DNA from: Apiospora phragmitis
Taxonomy: Eukaryota > Ascomycota > Sordariomycetes > Amphisphaeriales > Apiosporaceae
DNA: 64,000 nt
NCBI GenBank assembly: GCA_038363925.1
Contig: JAQQWL010000011.1
Span: 7,006,001-7,070,000, forward strand
Direction: 5' to 3'
In this document: in pieces, positions 1-11,935 of the stretch
Numbering within the stretch: the stretch's first letter is position 1
Layout: every line of letters begins with the position of its first letter
Made by a program: the position numbers and the translations under genes
Notes under the pieces: generated by a model
Databases searched by the model: none
What the model was told of the DNA's origin: nothing
The model's input: the letters and a program-made list of their open reading frames with translations, nothing else

Positions 1-3000
1 ACAGGCTCATTGAATTGGATAGAAACAAGGAAGGATGCGAGAGCTTACTGTGTGTGTGTATATTGTCGTGGTGTACTTCAAAGCACAGTCGTCATATCTC
101 AAGCCACAAGCAAGCCGCTGAACTGGTAGTCTCGTCTAATACAGTTTGGAGGACGGCTGGGGATAGAATAGACCGAAACTTGGTTTCGCCGATGCGACCG
201 GAAAGGATCGTAATACGAGAAGAGACCGACTCTTCGCAAGTCGAAAGATAAAACGTATGGAGGTTGGTGGTTTGGCAAGTGGTTCCGCGACAGATGGAAC
301 GAGGCCAATATTCGAATTCGAGGGGCAACGTTGGGCGTTTTCGGGAGGAGGTGACCGGGCCCTTTTTGTTGCAAAGAAAGACGAATACTGGAACTGTGAT
401 TGTTCGGAAGTTTTGGGTAGGGGCGGGTGGTGGTGGATTCCAGCGTCCAGTGATGGGGACCCCGAATTTCTACGGTGGTGGAGATAAGTACACCACTGAG
501 AGAGAGCGGCGAAGCGCAAGACAAGAAGAGGAGCAAAAAGGAGGGAGATCTGGGATGCTGGATGCTTGCTTGGGTCTGGCAAGTTTATGAGGTAGCGTCG
601 CGTAGCGGTAGCGTCGTCTGGCGGTGGCGGCGAAGGTTGTTTGAATCAGGGTGGTCGACGTACGTCAGGGCAAATCAATCATTCACCAAAGCAATATGCG
701 ATGCGCTCCGATGCCACTTGTTATGACATAAACCCTGCGGGCCGTGATGCGACAGGCAACAACAAAGGAGGGCGAATCGCGTAGCGACCAGTGGGCTCCG
801 GCAGAATTGAGGGTGCGAGGGAGAGAGAGAGGAAAAGGGAAGGGAAAACAAGATCCTCCTCCATTCATTACAAGTACTTCAAATTGGGAAATTCGAATTG
901 GGCCGCAAAGAGTAATACCTATATATCGATGGCTGTCGGTTTGATAGATAAATGAATGGAAGGGTACGTCAAGTCACTTCAATGAACCTCCCGGGCCTGC
1001 CTGCCAGACCTGTCTACTTCCTGGGAGATTTTTAAATAGACAAAACAAAACACTTGAAACCCCCCTCGGCAAAATTGGACTCAACCGCGTAAGAGATGGG
1101 GTGGGAATCCTTTCATGCCGACCTAGAATACTGCGATGCGGTGTGTGTTGCGCGCCTGAGGCAAAGGAATAAACCGGAAGTTGAATCGGAGAAGATTGCA
1201 TGCTGTTTTGTTGTACATATTGAATGACCGCCCTGCCTGCCCGGGACGAATTACATCGAGGTACCCGGAGTAACAAGATGAGGAGGTTATTACAGAAGAC
1301 TTCCACTTCGCAATCGCCTGTGCTCTTGTGCCCTGTGCTCTCTGCGCTGTGCCTCTGTGACTCCCGTCTACATAGCAACCCAACCCAACCTAAGGCTGCT
1401 AGGCGGGTCAGTCAACCTTGTCCGCTATCACCGCACGTGGAATTTAGCTCGCCCGCAAATCAGAGACAATACATAGCAGCAGAAGCAAACAAGCCAGACC
1501 CTGGGTTGTGCGTGTGGGCTAAGGGCTGTGTAGCACTGCGCCGATCCCCTTGCTCGCCCATTAGATGGATGATCGATGAGGCTAGGAGACTATCCTACGA
1601 AATAGCATCACGGACCAGAACGTTGCCACTGCAGTTATGTATCTATGGCAGTATTGTTACGACGTTGGGAGGTTCGTGTGAGTGAACTAGGTTGGGAACC
1701 ATCAGGTAACTGAAGTAACTAGCTCACGGAGTAGGACCTAGACTCTACCAACCAGTCTACGGGCATTACGACGATATACCACTAAGTTTGTTACATGCCG
1801 TTACATGCCTAAGCAAAATAGACCTTGCACGAACCTGGATCACTATCGATTTTGACCTCGATACATATTCGCTGGCCTCGACTCGTGTCATTGAGACATT
1901 GAGACAATGCCTCATTGCTTGTTTATATTCCAGTCACCTGGCAATTTGGCATAGTATTGATGTGTGTTTGGATTCAATGGAAGATCCCACACTGCGCCAT
2001 ACCTCCTGCGCAAGGGTCAGGGTCTCTCTCGTCTATATTGGCGTCTCGATGTAGGTTGAATGTAAATACAAGTATGTCACGGTGCGATACGGTCAATAAG
2101 AGAAACATTTAACCTACGATAGCGCTGGTTCTTGTATTACCTACCTACTCTTTATCTAGGTAAGCACAGCAGCCACATTCTTAAACGGCTTCTAGAATAG
2201 GACGACAGACTGACTTTCATCGCTTTTGGCAAATCGTATCATGCCCCAAGGTAATGGTACTGCTACATAAGCGACCTATGTCGACATCGGAGGAAATCGA
2301 AACATTGATGGGAGGGTGTGCCATTGCAGATTGCCTCCCAATCCAACTGACACGCCCGTTCGCCGGGTCAATCAAGATGCCGGAAAGAGAGACGTGCAGC
2401 TGTTACTGGGCGCTGTCAAGCCAATGCAGCGTCCGAGTCCGATACAGGCTCATCATCATTATTATTTTCCCAGGTGGGAAAATGACCCCTCAGCCTACCT
2501 ACAGTAACAAGTCCCTTATTAATCCAACGGCTTACCGAACGCCCAATCCATCGACAGAAACCATCGCGGGATGGCCGCCACAGGGGTGGTTGCGGGTTTC
2601 CAGCCAGGCCAGAAGGATGTCCTTACCGTCTTGTGCACCCTGGAGGGGTGACACCAAATCGCATTCGGAATGGCCTCAGAGATACCGGTTCCACCATCCC
2701 ACGCACATGGGACCTGCTAGCCTGTCAGTATCCGGCAGCGCCTCCACCGCCAGATCCCTAGTTCCTGGGCTCTCCTCCTAGGGTAGAATTCTTGTCGTAT
2801 ACTCCTTGCTTCGCTGGCTCGAGATGGCCCTCCTCAGAGGTACGTAAGCAAGCGGCAGTGCTGTTCCCATTTGCCGCCACGTCCCTTCCAGTCCCACTCC
2901 GCGCAACCCCTCCTTGAATCATCCCACGCTCTCATCGATACACGATATGCATCTCTCCCACGCCTTGTCCGTTATGCGGTCTGACACTTAATAAAACCCC

Positions 3001-4246
3001 CCAATCGCACATCACTCACCACTACTCGAGGTCTGCGAAACAGTGACCTGGAAAACCAAAAAAATATCAGGTAAAAATTAGGCATGCTTAACTTGAATCG
3101 CTGGCCTCCTGGCCCGAGCGCCCTCATGGCGTTGACCAATGAGTGCCCATGCGGCGCACACGAGTCGGCCTGCTTGGCTCTTGGCCCTTGAATGTTTCCC
3201 GGCCGGGTGCCTGCCCGTTATACTGATTATTGCATCAGATCTCACCCGCAGAGAAGGTCGCTTGAACGGTCAGGTTTCAACGTAGTAATGCAACAGCGCC
3301 GGAGACGATAGCAAGCCCTGAAAAAGCCTCGTCCGGGTAAAAAAGACCAAATTTCAAGAAACATCGTGCACATATGCATGCTACTATATATGTCTGTAAG
3401 GCAAGCATCCCATGCAATCCGGCTCCCAGGCGCGACCTGTCACATCGGCTCATCTGGCCATTCTTCATCTCAAAACCACCCCAAGCTTCGTCATCGCAGG
3501 GCTGCATAGTGGGAACAAATCCCGCTGCCCTGGCCGGCTACGGCGCCTACACAAATTATCGCTCAACATCAGACAAAGGCGCCATTTTGCCACAAAGGTA
3601 GATAGACGTAAAACCCCAAGACCGTATATACTTGCTACCTTCATATAAGCTGTTCAACGGCAGAAGACTAGGCTGAGGAAGATACAATGCACGTCACATA
3701 CAGCGCTAACGTGTCCATATCGACGGCGGCACGGATCGCCTCCTGGCAAAACTATGATGATAGCGTAGGCTACCATCAGATCCGATTCGCAGGCGCGACG
3801 CTGCATCCTTCCTGACATCCCGCGCGCACGGGGGTTGGTGCACAAAAATTCAGCACCATCTCGTGAGTATAGGCAAGGTTGCCCGCAGCAGAGACATACA
3901 CCGCTTGTTGCGTGTGCCTCGAATCCCTGGCCCCTGCAAAACCCGATAAGCCCGCAACACGGTCTCATGCTGCCACATGCCCTTCGGACTGCGCATGAGT
4001 GGATGCCAATCACTCCTGTAAAGCTGTACGACGTGCAAATAATATTGGTAGCAAAACCCATCCGTATCTCTCTGATCAGCTCGATTCTATTTGTGTCTCG
4101 TCATCTCCATAGATGTGCGGCGAGGGGCATAGAGTCACACCTCCTTCGTTGGCGCACAAGCTGTCATGATAGATATTATACACGTTGACATTTCTCGTCA
4201 TGCATTTGTCCCATAATCGAGCCTCATGAATCGGGGTTTGCGTCTC
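1..4246. other. Gene-poor stretch at the left edge
   Basis: No protein family is recognisable on either strand. Open frames up to about 175 codons (for example 2254-2781) have no domain, no signal peptide and no coherent splice context. The first kilobase may be promoter or 5' leader of a gene beyond the left edge, but nothing proves this. No tRNA or repeat array was seen. Confidence 0.5.
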
Positions 4247-5289
4247 TTACTGGTGGCGCACCTCGTACTTCTCATCGGGGAGATACAAGTGCCGGTCGGC
4301 TCCCTCCTTGGTGAGCACAACCATGCGAATGACACCGCCGGAGCTGCCGTCCCACTTGATGGCCTCGGAGAGCGCTCCCTTGACGAACGCAACCGCATCC
4401 GCCTCCTCCATGCCTTCCCTCCAGTTCGCATCGCAGTAACCGTAGATGTATGTTGAGCCGGAACCGCCGATAGCATATGATTGCTTGTGTAATGAGCCAC
4501 CCAGCGGGATGGAGTAGACCTGGCCACCATGTCGCTCGTCCCATCCGGCGATGATAAGTCCAGCACTGTTTTGTTTATATGTTAGTCCTGCCAAGGGATT
4601 GCACTTCGTCCTTCCTCGTCCGTCATCGACATGTATAAAGGGAACAGGGAACCAACCTCAGCCGGTCCTTGTTGGAGTAGCAGATCTCCTGGAAGATGGC
4701 AGCCGCAGTCTGTGTGGTCGGGGGCTTGCCATTGCGCATGTGGAACATGCCCAGCTGGTACTGAACAATATCGGCCACAGCTTGTGTGTCGGCCGCCGAG
4801 CCGGATCGGCAGCACCAGATTGTGTCGGCAACTCTGGTAAGCTTGTCTGTTACTCGGTTCGCAATGTATGCTCCGGTCGTGGTTCTGGAATCGGCACCTA
4901 GAAAGTCCTGTCAGCTACAAACCCCCCCAAGGACAAACAATCATCATGCGACAAGCAGCGTGGGATTCTTACCAAGGATAACGCCATCCTTGAATGTGAC
5001 CGCCATGCTACGTAATTGTCAGTGCACATCGTTGGACTGTTTGCAGGCACGACGACTCACATGGAGGTTCCGAGGCTGGTAGGCAGTACATTAGCATGGT
5101 AATTGCAGCATCTAGGGGACAGGATTGAGACTTACTTGACTTCTCCCTTCTTCAGTCTATCCATATCGACGTGGATGCCATCTATTGCATGGCTTGTATC
5201 AGCAACTCTGTAGTTTCCCTTGCACGAGGCTGACCAAGCCGGGTGTGCATCATACCTTCGTTCAGGACGCCTGTGTTGCCGAACTCCAT
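4247..5289 (-). CDS. PRE3: 20S proteasome subunit beta-1 (caspase-like), PRE3/PSMB6 family
   Basis: Six exons on the minus strand: 5256-5289, 5136-5181, 5061-5075, 4973-5007, 4657-4897 and 4247-4565, with GT-AG junctions that keep frame throughout and give 229 residues. The product starts [12 protein letters not shown] and carries a propeptide ending GEVNLG before TSIMAV, so autocleavage at Gly-Thr would expose the catalytic Thr. The Asp-Ser-Arg motif (GADSRTTTG) and the TDK lysine of the active site are present, followed by the conserved [11 protein letters not shown] and [13 protein letters not shown] stretches. In the core particle this subunit cleaves after acidic residues. The length fits the family. 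The very small exons at the 5' end, including one of 15 bases, are the unusual part. Identity is firm; exon edges come from splice signals and frame. Confidence 0.95.
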
Positions 5290-5932
5290 CTTGATCGGTT
5301 CGTAAATGACTTTGCTTGCTGGGTTTGCCTTTCAAGAGAATCTAGTCTGTCGTCAAACCGTCGTCCGTAGGCCGATGTGTGGGGGATGTGTGGTTGGATG
5401 TTCTTGAAAGCGGGAAACGAATAGCCTGCCTCGCCCACCTGGAAGCTTGAGGTCGGTCGTTGAGCTCAGGCAGCTCCAGACGCGTTAGCTCACCAATTAT
5501 GACACTGCAGCCCTGCCAGCTCATGGCCCGTGCACTGCTACGTACTAAGAGTACGAGGCTACTCCCGTACATGCATCCTACTCACATGCAATTGTACGAT
5601 TGAATACGGCCTTTTATTCTTCTTATTCACATGTAGCTATTGAATGTGCCTTGAAGTCGTTGTTGGGAACAGTTTCTACGGCGGCCTTGGTAATCTCTTA
5701 TCTTGCCAAAGGCAGAAGCAGTTATTCATCACGTACCTTTTTGTATAAGACTCTTCCAGGAAGCTTTGAGGAAGTCTTGAATTACCAGTAAAATACTCTA
5801 TGTATCCAAGAAATAGCAAATGAAATACTAGTAAATGCGGCCCCCTTGATAAATGTCAAATATCCAAAGATCTAACGCCATTCGCCATGCTCTAATGGTG
5901 TGCACCAAATTGGTATATATTGCTTGCATCAA
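5290..5932. other. Intergenic, proteasome beta-1 to ERV2
   Basis: About 640 bases between the start of the proteasome gene and the end of the ERV2-like gene, both on the minus strand. It should hold the proteasome promoter and the ERV2 3' end. No further gene or clear regulatory motif was recognised. Confidence 0.5.
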
Positions 5933-6703
5933 TCAAGCCTTAGGTCTGCGAATGTGTCAGTTGCTGTAGGGGAGATACTGCGCCGAATAATTGGGGAGAG
6001 GCTACTCACGAGTCCTTCTCCAGCTTCAGCTCGGTGGCGCCCTCCTTCTTCTTCTTGTCCTTGTCCTTGTCCTCGTCGCCGCAGCCGCAGTCGTAGAAGT
6101 CGCCGATGTTGTTGCAGTCGAAGAGCGGCTTGTGAAGCCGCTCGTTGACCTGGTTGTGCATGAAGCACGCCCAGCCCGCGGCGGCGTTGCGCGAGCTGAC
6201 CTGGGGCGGGTACTTCTTCAGGAGCCCCTGGAAGTGTCGCGCGCAGTCGCCGCAGGGGTAGAGGCGCGAGAACAGCTGCATGTAGGTCTTGAGCGCCAGC
6301 GAGTCGTCTTCGGTCGGCTTCTCCGGGAATCGCGCCATCATCGTGTGCAGCAGTTTCCACGAGGCACGGCCAAGCTCCGCCCTGCAGTAGATGGAGATCC
6401 GTTAGAAAACTGACTGCTGCCAAATCATCAAAACTCTGGGCAGTAGATAGCCACGTACTTGATTGTCGCATTCTCGAGCTTCGGCGCAATAACGCCGCCC
6501 GAGATAACACTGCTTGCCAGATCAATGCCTGCCATCTTGGATTCGGACAGAGCTGCCGGTGCTGGCTCTGCCTTTCCGCCGTTGGGTGACGGGGTGAAGA
6601 CTTGAGGTACACTATCCGTCCGGACTCGCGAAGACATCATAAAGGATAGGCCGAGGAATGCGGCGACCGCCAACATGACGATCATGGAGATATGGCGTGC
6701 CAT
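5933..6703 (-). CDS. ERV2: ERV2-like FAD-linked sulfhydryl oxidase
   Basis: Exon 1 is 6459-6703 and exon 2 starts at 6381. The N-terminus (MARHISMIVMLAVAAFLGLSF) is a signal anchor, placing the protein in the endoplasmic reticulum. The ERV/ALR domain follows: LGRASWKLLHTMMARFPEKP binds FAD, and YPCGDCARHF holds the redox-active CxxC at about residues 125-128. The NQVNERLHKPLFDC stretch is also typical. A CGC motif near the C-terminus matches the shuttle cysteines of yeast Erv2, which passes disulfides to PDI. Reading straight through exon 2 ends at 6006-6008 (206 residues). A good intron (donor GTGAGT at 6009, CTGAC branch, acceptor ending at 5946) would remove that stop and add a 13-base exon ending at 5933 (209 residues, ending SPKA). 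I favour the spliced form. Confidence 0.9.
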
Positions 6704-7529
6704 CGTGGCTAGTGCGGGTTTGATTCTGTTGGGCCACTTCGTTGCGTCGATCTGGACTGTACTCCCTGGCAGGAGTGGGAGAGTTTGCGATGCAACGCCG
6801 AGACGGTGGGGTTAAAATGTGAGGTGAATGAGACAAGTGATACAGAGAAATGATTAAAGGAGTGAAGCTTGTGTCGCGGCGAAAGGAGCAAAAGTTTATT
6901 GAGCAGGAGGCATCATGATGAAACAGCTCGTGGGGTCCCTGTCGGCAGTCAATCGTCTGAGCTATCTCGTATTACATACAATAAATTCCATGGCCAGGCA
7001 CTAGCCTAAAGTCAACTTTCAGGGTCTCATCTCGACTCTCGGCCCCCCTAAGATCCCTAAAATAAGAAATGCCATCCATGGGTCGGTCGATCTCTGCTGA
7101 TGATGGGGCAATTAACTGCTTAAGCCTCCCGAGGTCCAGGCGCTACAGGGAGGTAACAGCCTCAACCTGGTTTCCGGGGCGTTTGGACAAAAAGGGCAAT
7201 TCAGACCTCACCGCCTTTGAGCTCTGTTCTACATATTGACTTGTGCACCTTGAAAACATTAGGCAACCTACCCCTTTGCAGTTCTACTGGGAGAATATAG
7301 AATTTCTCGTATTTCTCATACATCACGGCTCTTTTCAACCATCTCTTCCGTGTTGCAATTGCTAGCACGAGGCTCCTCAATGTTCGGCCGAACTGCCCGC
7401 ATATGCCTGCAACACTGACCCCCCGGTTGAAGTGAATGTCTCTCAATCGCATTCAAAGCCCGAGCCAAATTCAAGATGTATGCAACATAATGACGGCACG
7501 ATGATGGCGGTTCCCACAGTCCATATCTC
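6704..7529. other. Intergenic, ERV2 to SDR
   Basis: Upstream of ERV2 and downstream of the dehydrogenase, both on the minus strand. Only short open frames without family resemblance occur. Nothing further is recognised. Confidence 0.5.
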
Positions 7530-8318
7530 TTAAGTATCACCGACCCATCCGCCGTCGACAACATGGCTGCCTCCCGTGATGGCGCTGGAATCATCCGCAG
7601 CCAGGAACATCATCAGCCTGGCAACCTCGGCGGGCACCAGAACCCGTTTCAGGCTTTGGGCGTTCAGCGTGAAGTCCTCGTACTCCTTCGTGAGCACCTC
7701 CTCGATCTGCCGCTGCGTCGCGATGGACCCCGGCATGATTGAGTTTACCCGGATGCCAAATTCCCCAAACTCTCGGCTGTGCATCCGCGTCATCCCCATG
7801 ATGGCCGCCTTGGACGTCGTGTAGACCGGGACGTCGGTGGCGGGGATCCGCCACGTGATGGATCCCATGTTGATGATGCTGCCCGACCCTTGCTTCTTCA
7901 TCGAGGGCACGACGTACTGCGCCAGGAAGAACTGGTGGCGCAGGTTAACATTGATGTCCTGGTCGAACGACTCGGGAGTGACGCCCGCTGTCGGCACCCG
8001 AGCACTGGCACCGGCTGAAGCAGCATTGTTGACGAGTACGTCAACCGCGTCATGCTCGGCCAGGGTCGCCTCGGTACATTTCTTGAGCTGGTCCAGGTCG
8101 GTTACGTCGCAGTGCAGAAACTTTGGTTGTGATGCACCCGGGATGCCTTTGACGTGCTCTAGTAACTTCGCAGCCGAGGTTTCCGAGTAGTCGAAGAAGA
8201 TAACTTTGGAACCCTGCCTGCAGAACAATTCGACTGCGGCTGCACCAATACCCTCGGCGCCACCGGTGATGAGCACTGTTTTGTTCCGCAGGCTCGGGTA
8301 GGTGGCAAAGTTGTCCAT
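7530..8318 (-). CDS. Short-chain dehydrogenase/reductase (classical SDR)
   Basis: Single exon of 262 residues. The Rossmann cofactor motif TGGAEGIG is at 18-25, NNAA at 97-100, and the catalytic set is Ser153, Tyr166 and Lys170 (YTTSK). Asp at about 43, at the end of the second beta strand (FFDY), suggests NAD(H) preference. The C-terminal GGSHVVDGGW is standard for tetrameric SDRs such as sugar or polyol dehydrogenases and 3-oxoacyl-ACP-reductase-like enzymes. The substrate cannot be read from the sequence. There is no signal peptide, so it is cytosolic. Its neighbours do not form a pathway with it. The start ATG at 8318 lies a normal distance before the glycine motif. Confidence 0.93.
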   Translation of the reverse strand: MDNFATYPSLRNKTVLITGGAEGIGAAAVELFCRQGSKVIFFDYSETSAAKLLEHVKGIPGASQPKFLHCDVTDLDQLKKCTEATLAEHDAVDVLVNNAASAGASARVPTAGVTPESFDQDINVNLRHQFFLAQYVVPSMKKQGSGSIINMGSITWRIPATDVPVYTTSKAAIMGMTRMHSREFGEFGIRVNSIMPGSIATQRQIEEVLTKEYEDFTLNAQSLKRVLVPAEVARLMMFLAADDSSAITGGSHVVDGGWVGDT

Positions 8319-9684
8319 TTTGGGATCTGGGGAGCAGTGTGTACACGCAGGAGAAGGCGGGGTTCATGCAAAATCTCAGCTGTTTGTGATTCACCAGGTG
8401 CAGTCCCTTTACTCTGTATTATTATCTAGCAAAAGTCTCAGATCTAGAACGAGGGGGAGCCCAGCATGTTTTTATACCACCAACAGCCTGCCGAGAGGCT
8501 ATCATCAGGTTTTCCCGAGATCATACTCGCATGACCAGGCAGCCAAGAGCGAGATGCATAGACTTGGGTAACAGTTTGCGCGTATGCCTTCTTATATGCT
8601 GCTTACATGTGTTGGCCATCCAGGTCCGTCCCGGTTTAACTACCCACATTCGATAGAAAGGGTGAACTCCGCATAGCCTATCGTCCAGTCCGGGTTGGTT
8701 CATATTCTCCCCTTTCACCACATGCTCTCAGCTCGCGTACGCGCGTAAGGAAGATAGCGGGTGATAATGCGGGGGATGAGGGGTGTGAAGGGGAACGTGG
8801 GGAAGCAAGACGAATGGAAAATAAGGCATTCCGTGCCGTCTCCAACTCGAATTCTTGCTATCGTACCGAAGACACCTATATGTATCTGTCTGTCTCAGTC
8901 TCGCCAGGGCAGGTAGTATCATGCTACAAGTCTAGATAGACTTTCGGTCTGGCAAAAAGCAACCCTCCATCAACACTTTGATAATTCATTCCACTTGGCG
9001 GCTTGGCACGCCCCGAAGATATTCTCCCTCTCGTAGCACAATCATATGCGATTATAGCTCAGTCCATATCTTCGACTGGCAGTCGTGGTGGTTGCCATGG
9101 CCTCGAGATGATCTATTCCATGACATGGCCGGAGATGTCAAAGAGAATTAGGTAATAACCGACATCGGCTTTCTTAATCGTCCGCTGCAATTGCGGACCG
9201 ATCGACATCCAGTCGACCCAATGTGGGCTCTTAGTTGACCGACTCAGTTGTCGCCAATAAAGATAAGAAACTATTAGCTTCGGAGTACCACCCGGTCGGA
9301 TAACCCACTCTGCGATATCTAGCCCCCGCCCCGGCCGACTCCGCTTGGACTCGAAGAGTTCCCGTGTCTGGCATAGCCTCTGCTTATCAGCGGGCGGTCC
9401 GCATCGACGATAGCATAGCCAAGTCGCCAAGTGGCCGATAAGGCCGTTCTCGTCTTTACCACATCCCGGCTTGTCAGCACCATGAAGCAAAAGTGAGATA
9501 TCCGCTATCCGGTGGGAATCGCCGAGTACGACTTGAAGATGACAACGCATGTTTTTCAGCTTGTCAGATGCCAAGTATATAAGGTAACACAGCCGCACTC
9601 ACTGTAAGGCCAGATCAAGCAACTCACCGGCTCTTTTCCCAACTCATTTCTGCCGGAGTCAAGACAAGATCCTCTCATACAGCA
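8319..9684. other. Divergent intergenic region, SDR and asparaginase
   Basis: The dehydrogenase runs left and the asparaginase runs right, so both promoters should lie here. The 161-codon antisense frame at 9113-9598 has no recognisable domain. No specific operator was identified. Confidence 0.5.
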
Positions 9685-10788
9685 ATGATGATGTCTATCA
9701 AGCTTCTCCTGTCCGTCGGGGCCAGCCTTGCACTTGCGTCCCCCGTACCTGCTCCGCCCAGCCCTGTGTTGATAGGCCGTGAGACGGGCCACTTCAATGC
9801 TAGCCGACCCAACATCACCATCTTCGCGACCGGAGGTACCATCGCCGGCAGCGCAGGGTCGAGTGACCAGACCACTGGCTACGAGGCCGGCGCCTTGGGT
9901 GTTGAAGTCTTGATCGATGCCGTGCCCCAACTCTGGAATGTCTCCAACCCGTCCGGCATCCAGTTCGCCAACGTCGGCTCCTCGGAGATCACGCCGGAGA
10001 TCCTGCTGAACTTGACGCAAATGGTCCAGAGAGAACTGGACAAGCCCGAGTGCCAGGGCGTTGTCGTCACCCACGGGACCGACACCCTGGAGGAGACCGC
10101 CTTCTTCCTCGACATCACCCTCCGCACCGACAAGCCCGTCGTGGTCGTCGGCGCCATGCGGCCCGCCACCGCCATCAGCGCCGACGGCCCCATCAACCTG
10201 CTCGAGGCCGTGACCGTCGCCGCGGCGCCGGCGGCCGCGAGGCGGGGCGTCATGGTCGTGCTCAACGACCGCATCGCCAGCGCCTACTACACCACCAAGA
10301 CGCAGGCGAACGCGCCCGACACCTTCAAGTCCTACGAGCAGGGCTTCCTCGGCTACCTGCTCGACATCAAGCCCGTCTTCTACTTCCAGCCCGCCCTGCC
10401 CGTCGGCCGGCCCTACTTCAACGTCACCGCGGCCGCCGCCGAGGCGCTGCCGCAGGTCGACATCCTGTACGGCTACCAGGGGCTCGACCCCAAGATGGCC
10501 GAGGCCGCCGTCGCGAACGGCGCCAAGGGCCTCGTCTGCACGGGCATGGGCGCCGGCAGCTGGACGAGACCGGGGCAGAAGGCCCTCGCACAGCTGGCCA
10601 AGGAGAACGGCACCGCCGTCGTCTTCTCCCGCCGCACCATGGACGGCTTCGTCGAGTCCGGGTCGGTCGGGTACGGCGGCGGCTTCCTGAACCCCCAGAA
10701 GGCGCGGTACACGCTCATGCTCGCTCTGAATGCCGGCTATGATGATGAGAAGATGCACGCTCTGTTCGAGTCCCAGAGTCCGTCCTAG
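9685..10788 (+). CDS. Secreted type II L-asparaginase
   Basis: Single exon of 367 residues. Residues 1 to about 20 are a signal peptide (MMMSIKLLLSVGASLALASP), so the enzyme is secreted or in the wall. The two asparaginase signatures are clear: TIFATGGTIAG at 45-55 holds the nucleophilic Thr52, and VVVTHGTDTLEE near 127-136 holds the second Thr-Asp pair (Thr132, Asp133). Tyr in the TGYEAG loop and a downstream lysine region complete the bacterial-type fold. It hydrolyses asparagine to aspartate and ammonia, which supplies extracellular nitrogen. Several N-glycosylation sites (NIT, NVS, NLT, NVT) fit secretion. GC content is much higher in the coding part than in the flanks. A long antisense frame overlaps it and is a shadow. 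Confidence 0.95.
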   Translation: MMMSIKLLLSVGASLALASPVPAPPSPVLIGRETGHFNASRPNITIFATGGTIAGSAGSSDQTTGYEAGALGVEVLIDAVPQLWNVSNPSGIQFANVGSSEITPEILLNLTQMVQRELDKPECQGVVVTHGTDTLEETAFFLDITLRTDKPVVVVGAMRPATAISADGPINLLEAVTVAAAPAAARRGVMVVLNDRIASAYYTTKTQANAPDTFKSYEQGFLGYLLDIKPVFYFQPALPVGRPYFNVTAAAAEALPQVDILYGYQGLDPKMAEAAVANGAKGLVCTGMGAGSWTRPGQKALAQLAKENGTAVVFSRRTMDGFVESGSVGYGGGFLNPQKARYTLMLALNAGYDDEKMHALFESQSPS

Positions 10789-11748
10789 TGGGATCTAGGC
10801 TATCGGTCCGCACTTGGGGAGAGAAACGGAGGAACCGTCGACAGCAGAAGGACGATGGAGCAGTGATGCTGTTTATGCCCGTTACGAGTTACACACATGT
10901 TCATGAAGACGATATACTACCTTGATAGAAGTAATTGAGTAATTAATAATCTTAGATTAGAATAAACTTGAGCATTGTTCAACTTATCCGTTAATGCAAA
11001 GACACGATAGCTGCTTCATTGTACCGAGGGACTCTGATTCTCCGTATATCTTCTAATCGTACCATCGTCTCGTGGTCCAACAAGACTGGAGTCTCCAGAC
11101 GTTGTCTTGGCCTTGGTATTGCCACATTCAGGGGTAGAAGTAATATGTTTCTGGTGGTGATAAGCACCTACAGGGCTCAAAGCCAGCGATTACTGCTGGC
11201 GTGAGTGAGGTGGCTATACACGAGAAGATGCCAGATATGTAAAAGAGTCCAGCTAGGTAGGCGAGCACTAACTATATATAATTTTAATGGCAACGTTAGT
11301 CGTCAGAGTTCGTATTCAGGCTTAATCTTTACACCAGTGAGTTTGCTTTTGTAGACTGGGCCGGTCTTTGCCCGCTGCTCCTATCCGAGACTTTGCTTGA
11401 TGTTCGACCCCTCTTGAGAAATGTGATCTGGTGAAGCATGGTTGCGTGTGCTACTAATTTGACTCTCCTGGCTCACACTGCTTCTATCCTTATCATGAAC
11501 ACGCTCGCTCACTTCTGTATCCCTCCCTGCAAATAGGAGATTATCCTGTTTTCTATGAACGGGGGGTAAGGGAGGGTGAGAGGCCTGCATTTCTACAAAA
11601 GCAAAGAGGGACGATCCTGGGTATAGTAACAGCCTTAGAGGTGTGATAGAAGAGGAAGTGGTTCTGCCCCCACTAGCTAGCTGGTGAATAGGCCAAGCGC
11701 TTGTGGGCCCCTATACCGTGCATGGTGAAAGATGGCCGCATACAAATT

Positions 11749-11814
11749 CGAAATATAGGAACTACCCCTATTTGACCCCGATTCTCTTCAAATAGGGGTA
11801 GCTTCTATATTTCG
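11749..11814. repeat. 27-bp inverted repeat with 12-base loop
   Basis: The left arm 11749-11775 and right arm 11788-11814 are reverse complements at 25 of 27 positions, separated by 12 bases (11776-11787). The transcript would form a long stable hairpin from either strand. The arms do not extend further. Each arm contains a CCCCTATTT / AAATAGGGG core. Its function is unknown: it may be a small foldback element, a cruciform or the stem of a small RNA precursor. Confidence 0.85.
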
Positions 11815-11914
11815 CCCTTCATGTACCACCAAGAATGCTTTCCGTCATTCTATCTATTGATGTGGCATACAACACACAGTTCGAGCCTCCAAGGCTTCCT
11901 CCATAATACATGCC

Positions 11915-11935
11915 TTTTTTTTTTTTTTTTTTTTT
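11915..11935. repeat. Poly-T tract of 21 bases
   Basis: An uninterrupted run of T on the plus strand, about 100 bases to the right of the foldback. It could be a nucleosome-excluding tract or the poly-A tail of a reverse-transcribed insert read on the minus strand. No adjoining retroelement coding sequence was seen. Confidence 0.8.

Noticed and set aside
2254..2781. 175-codon plus-strand frame
   Set aside because: No family resemblance, Ser/Pro-rich peptide without signal sequence, not supported by context.
9556..10758. 400-codon open frame antisense to the asparaginase
   Set aside because: Low-complexity Gly/Asp/Val shadow of a GC-rich gene; the sense product is a clear asparaginase.
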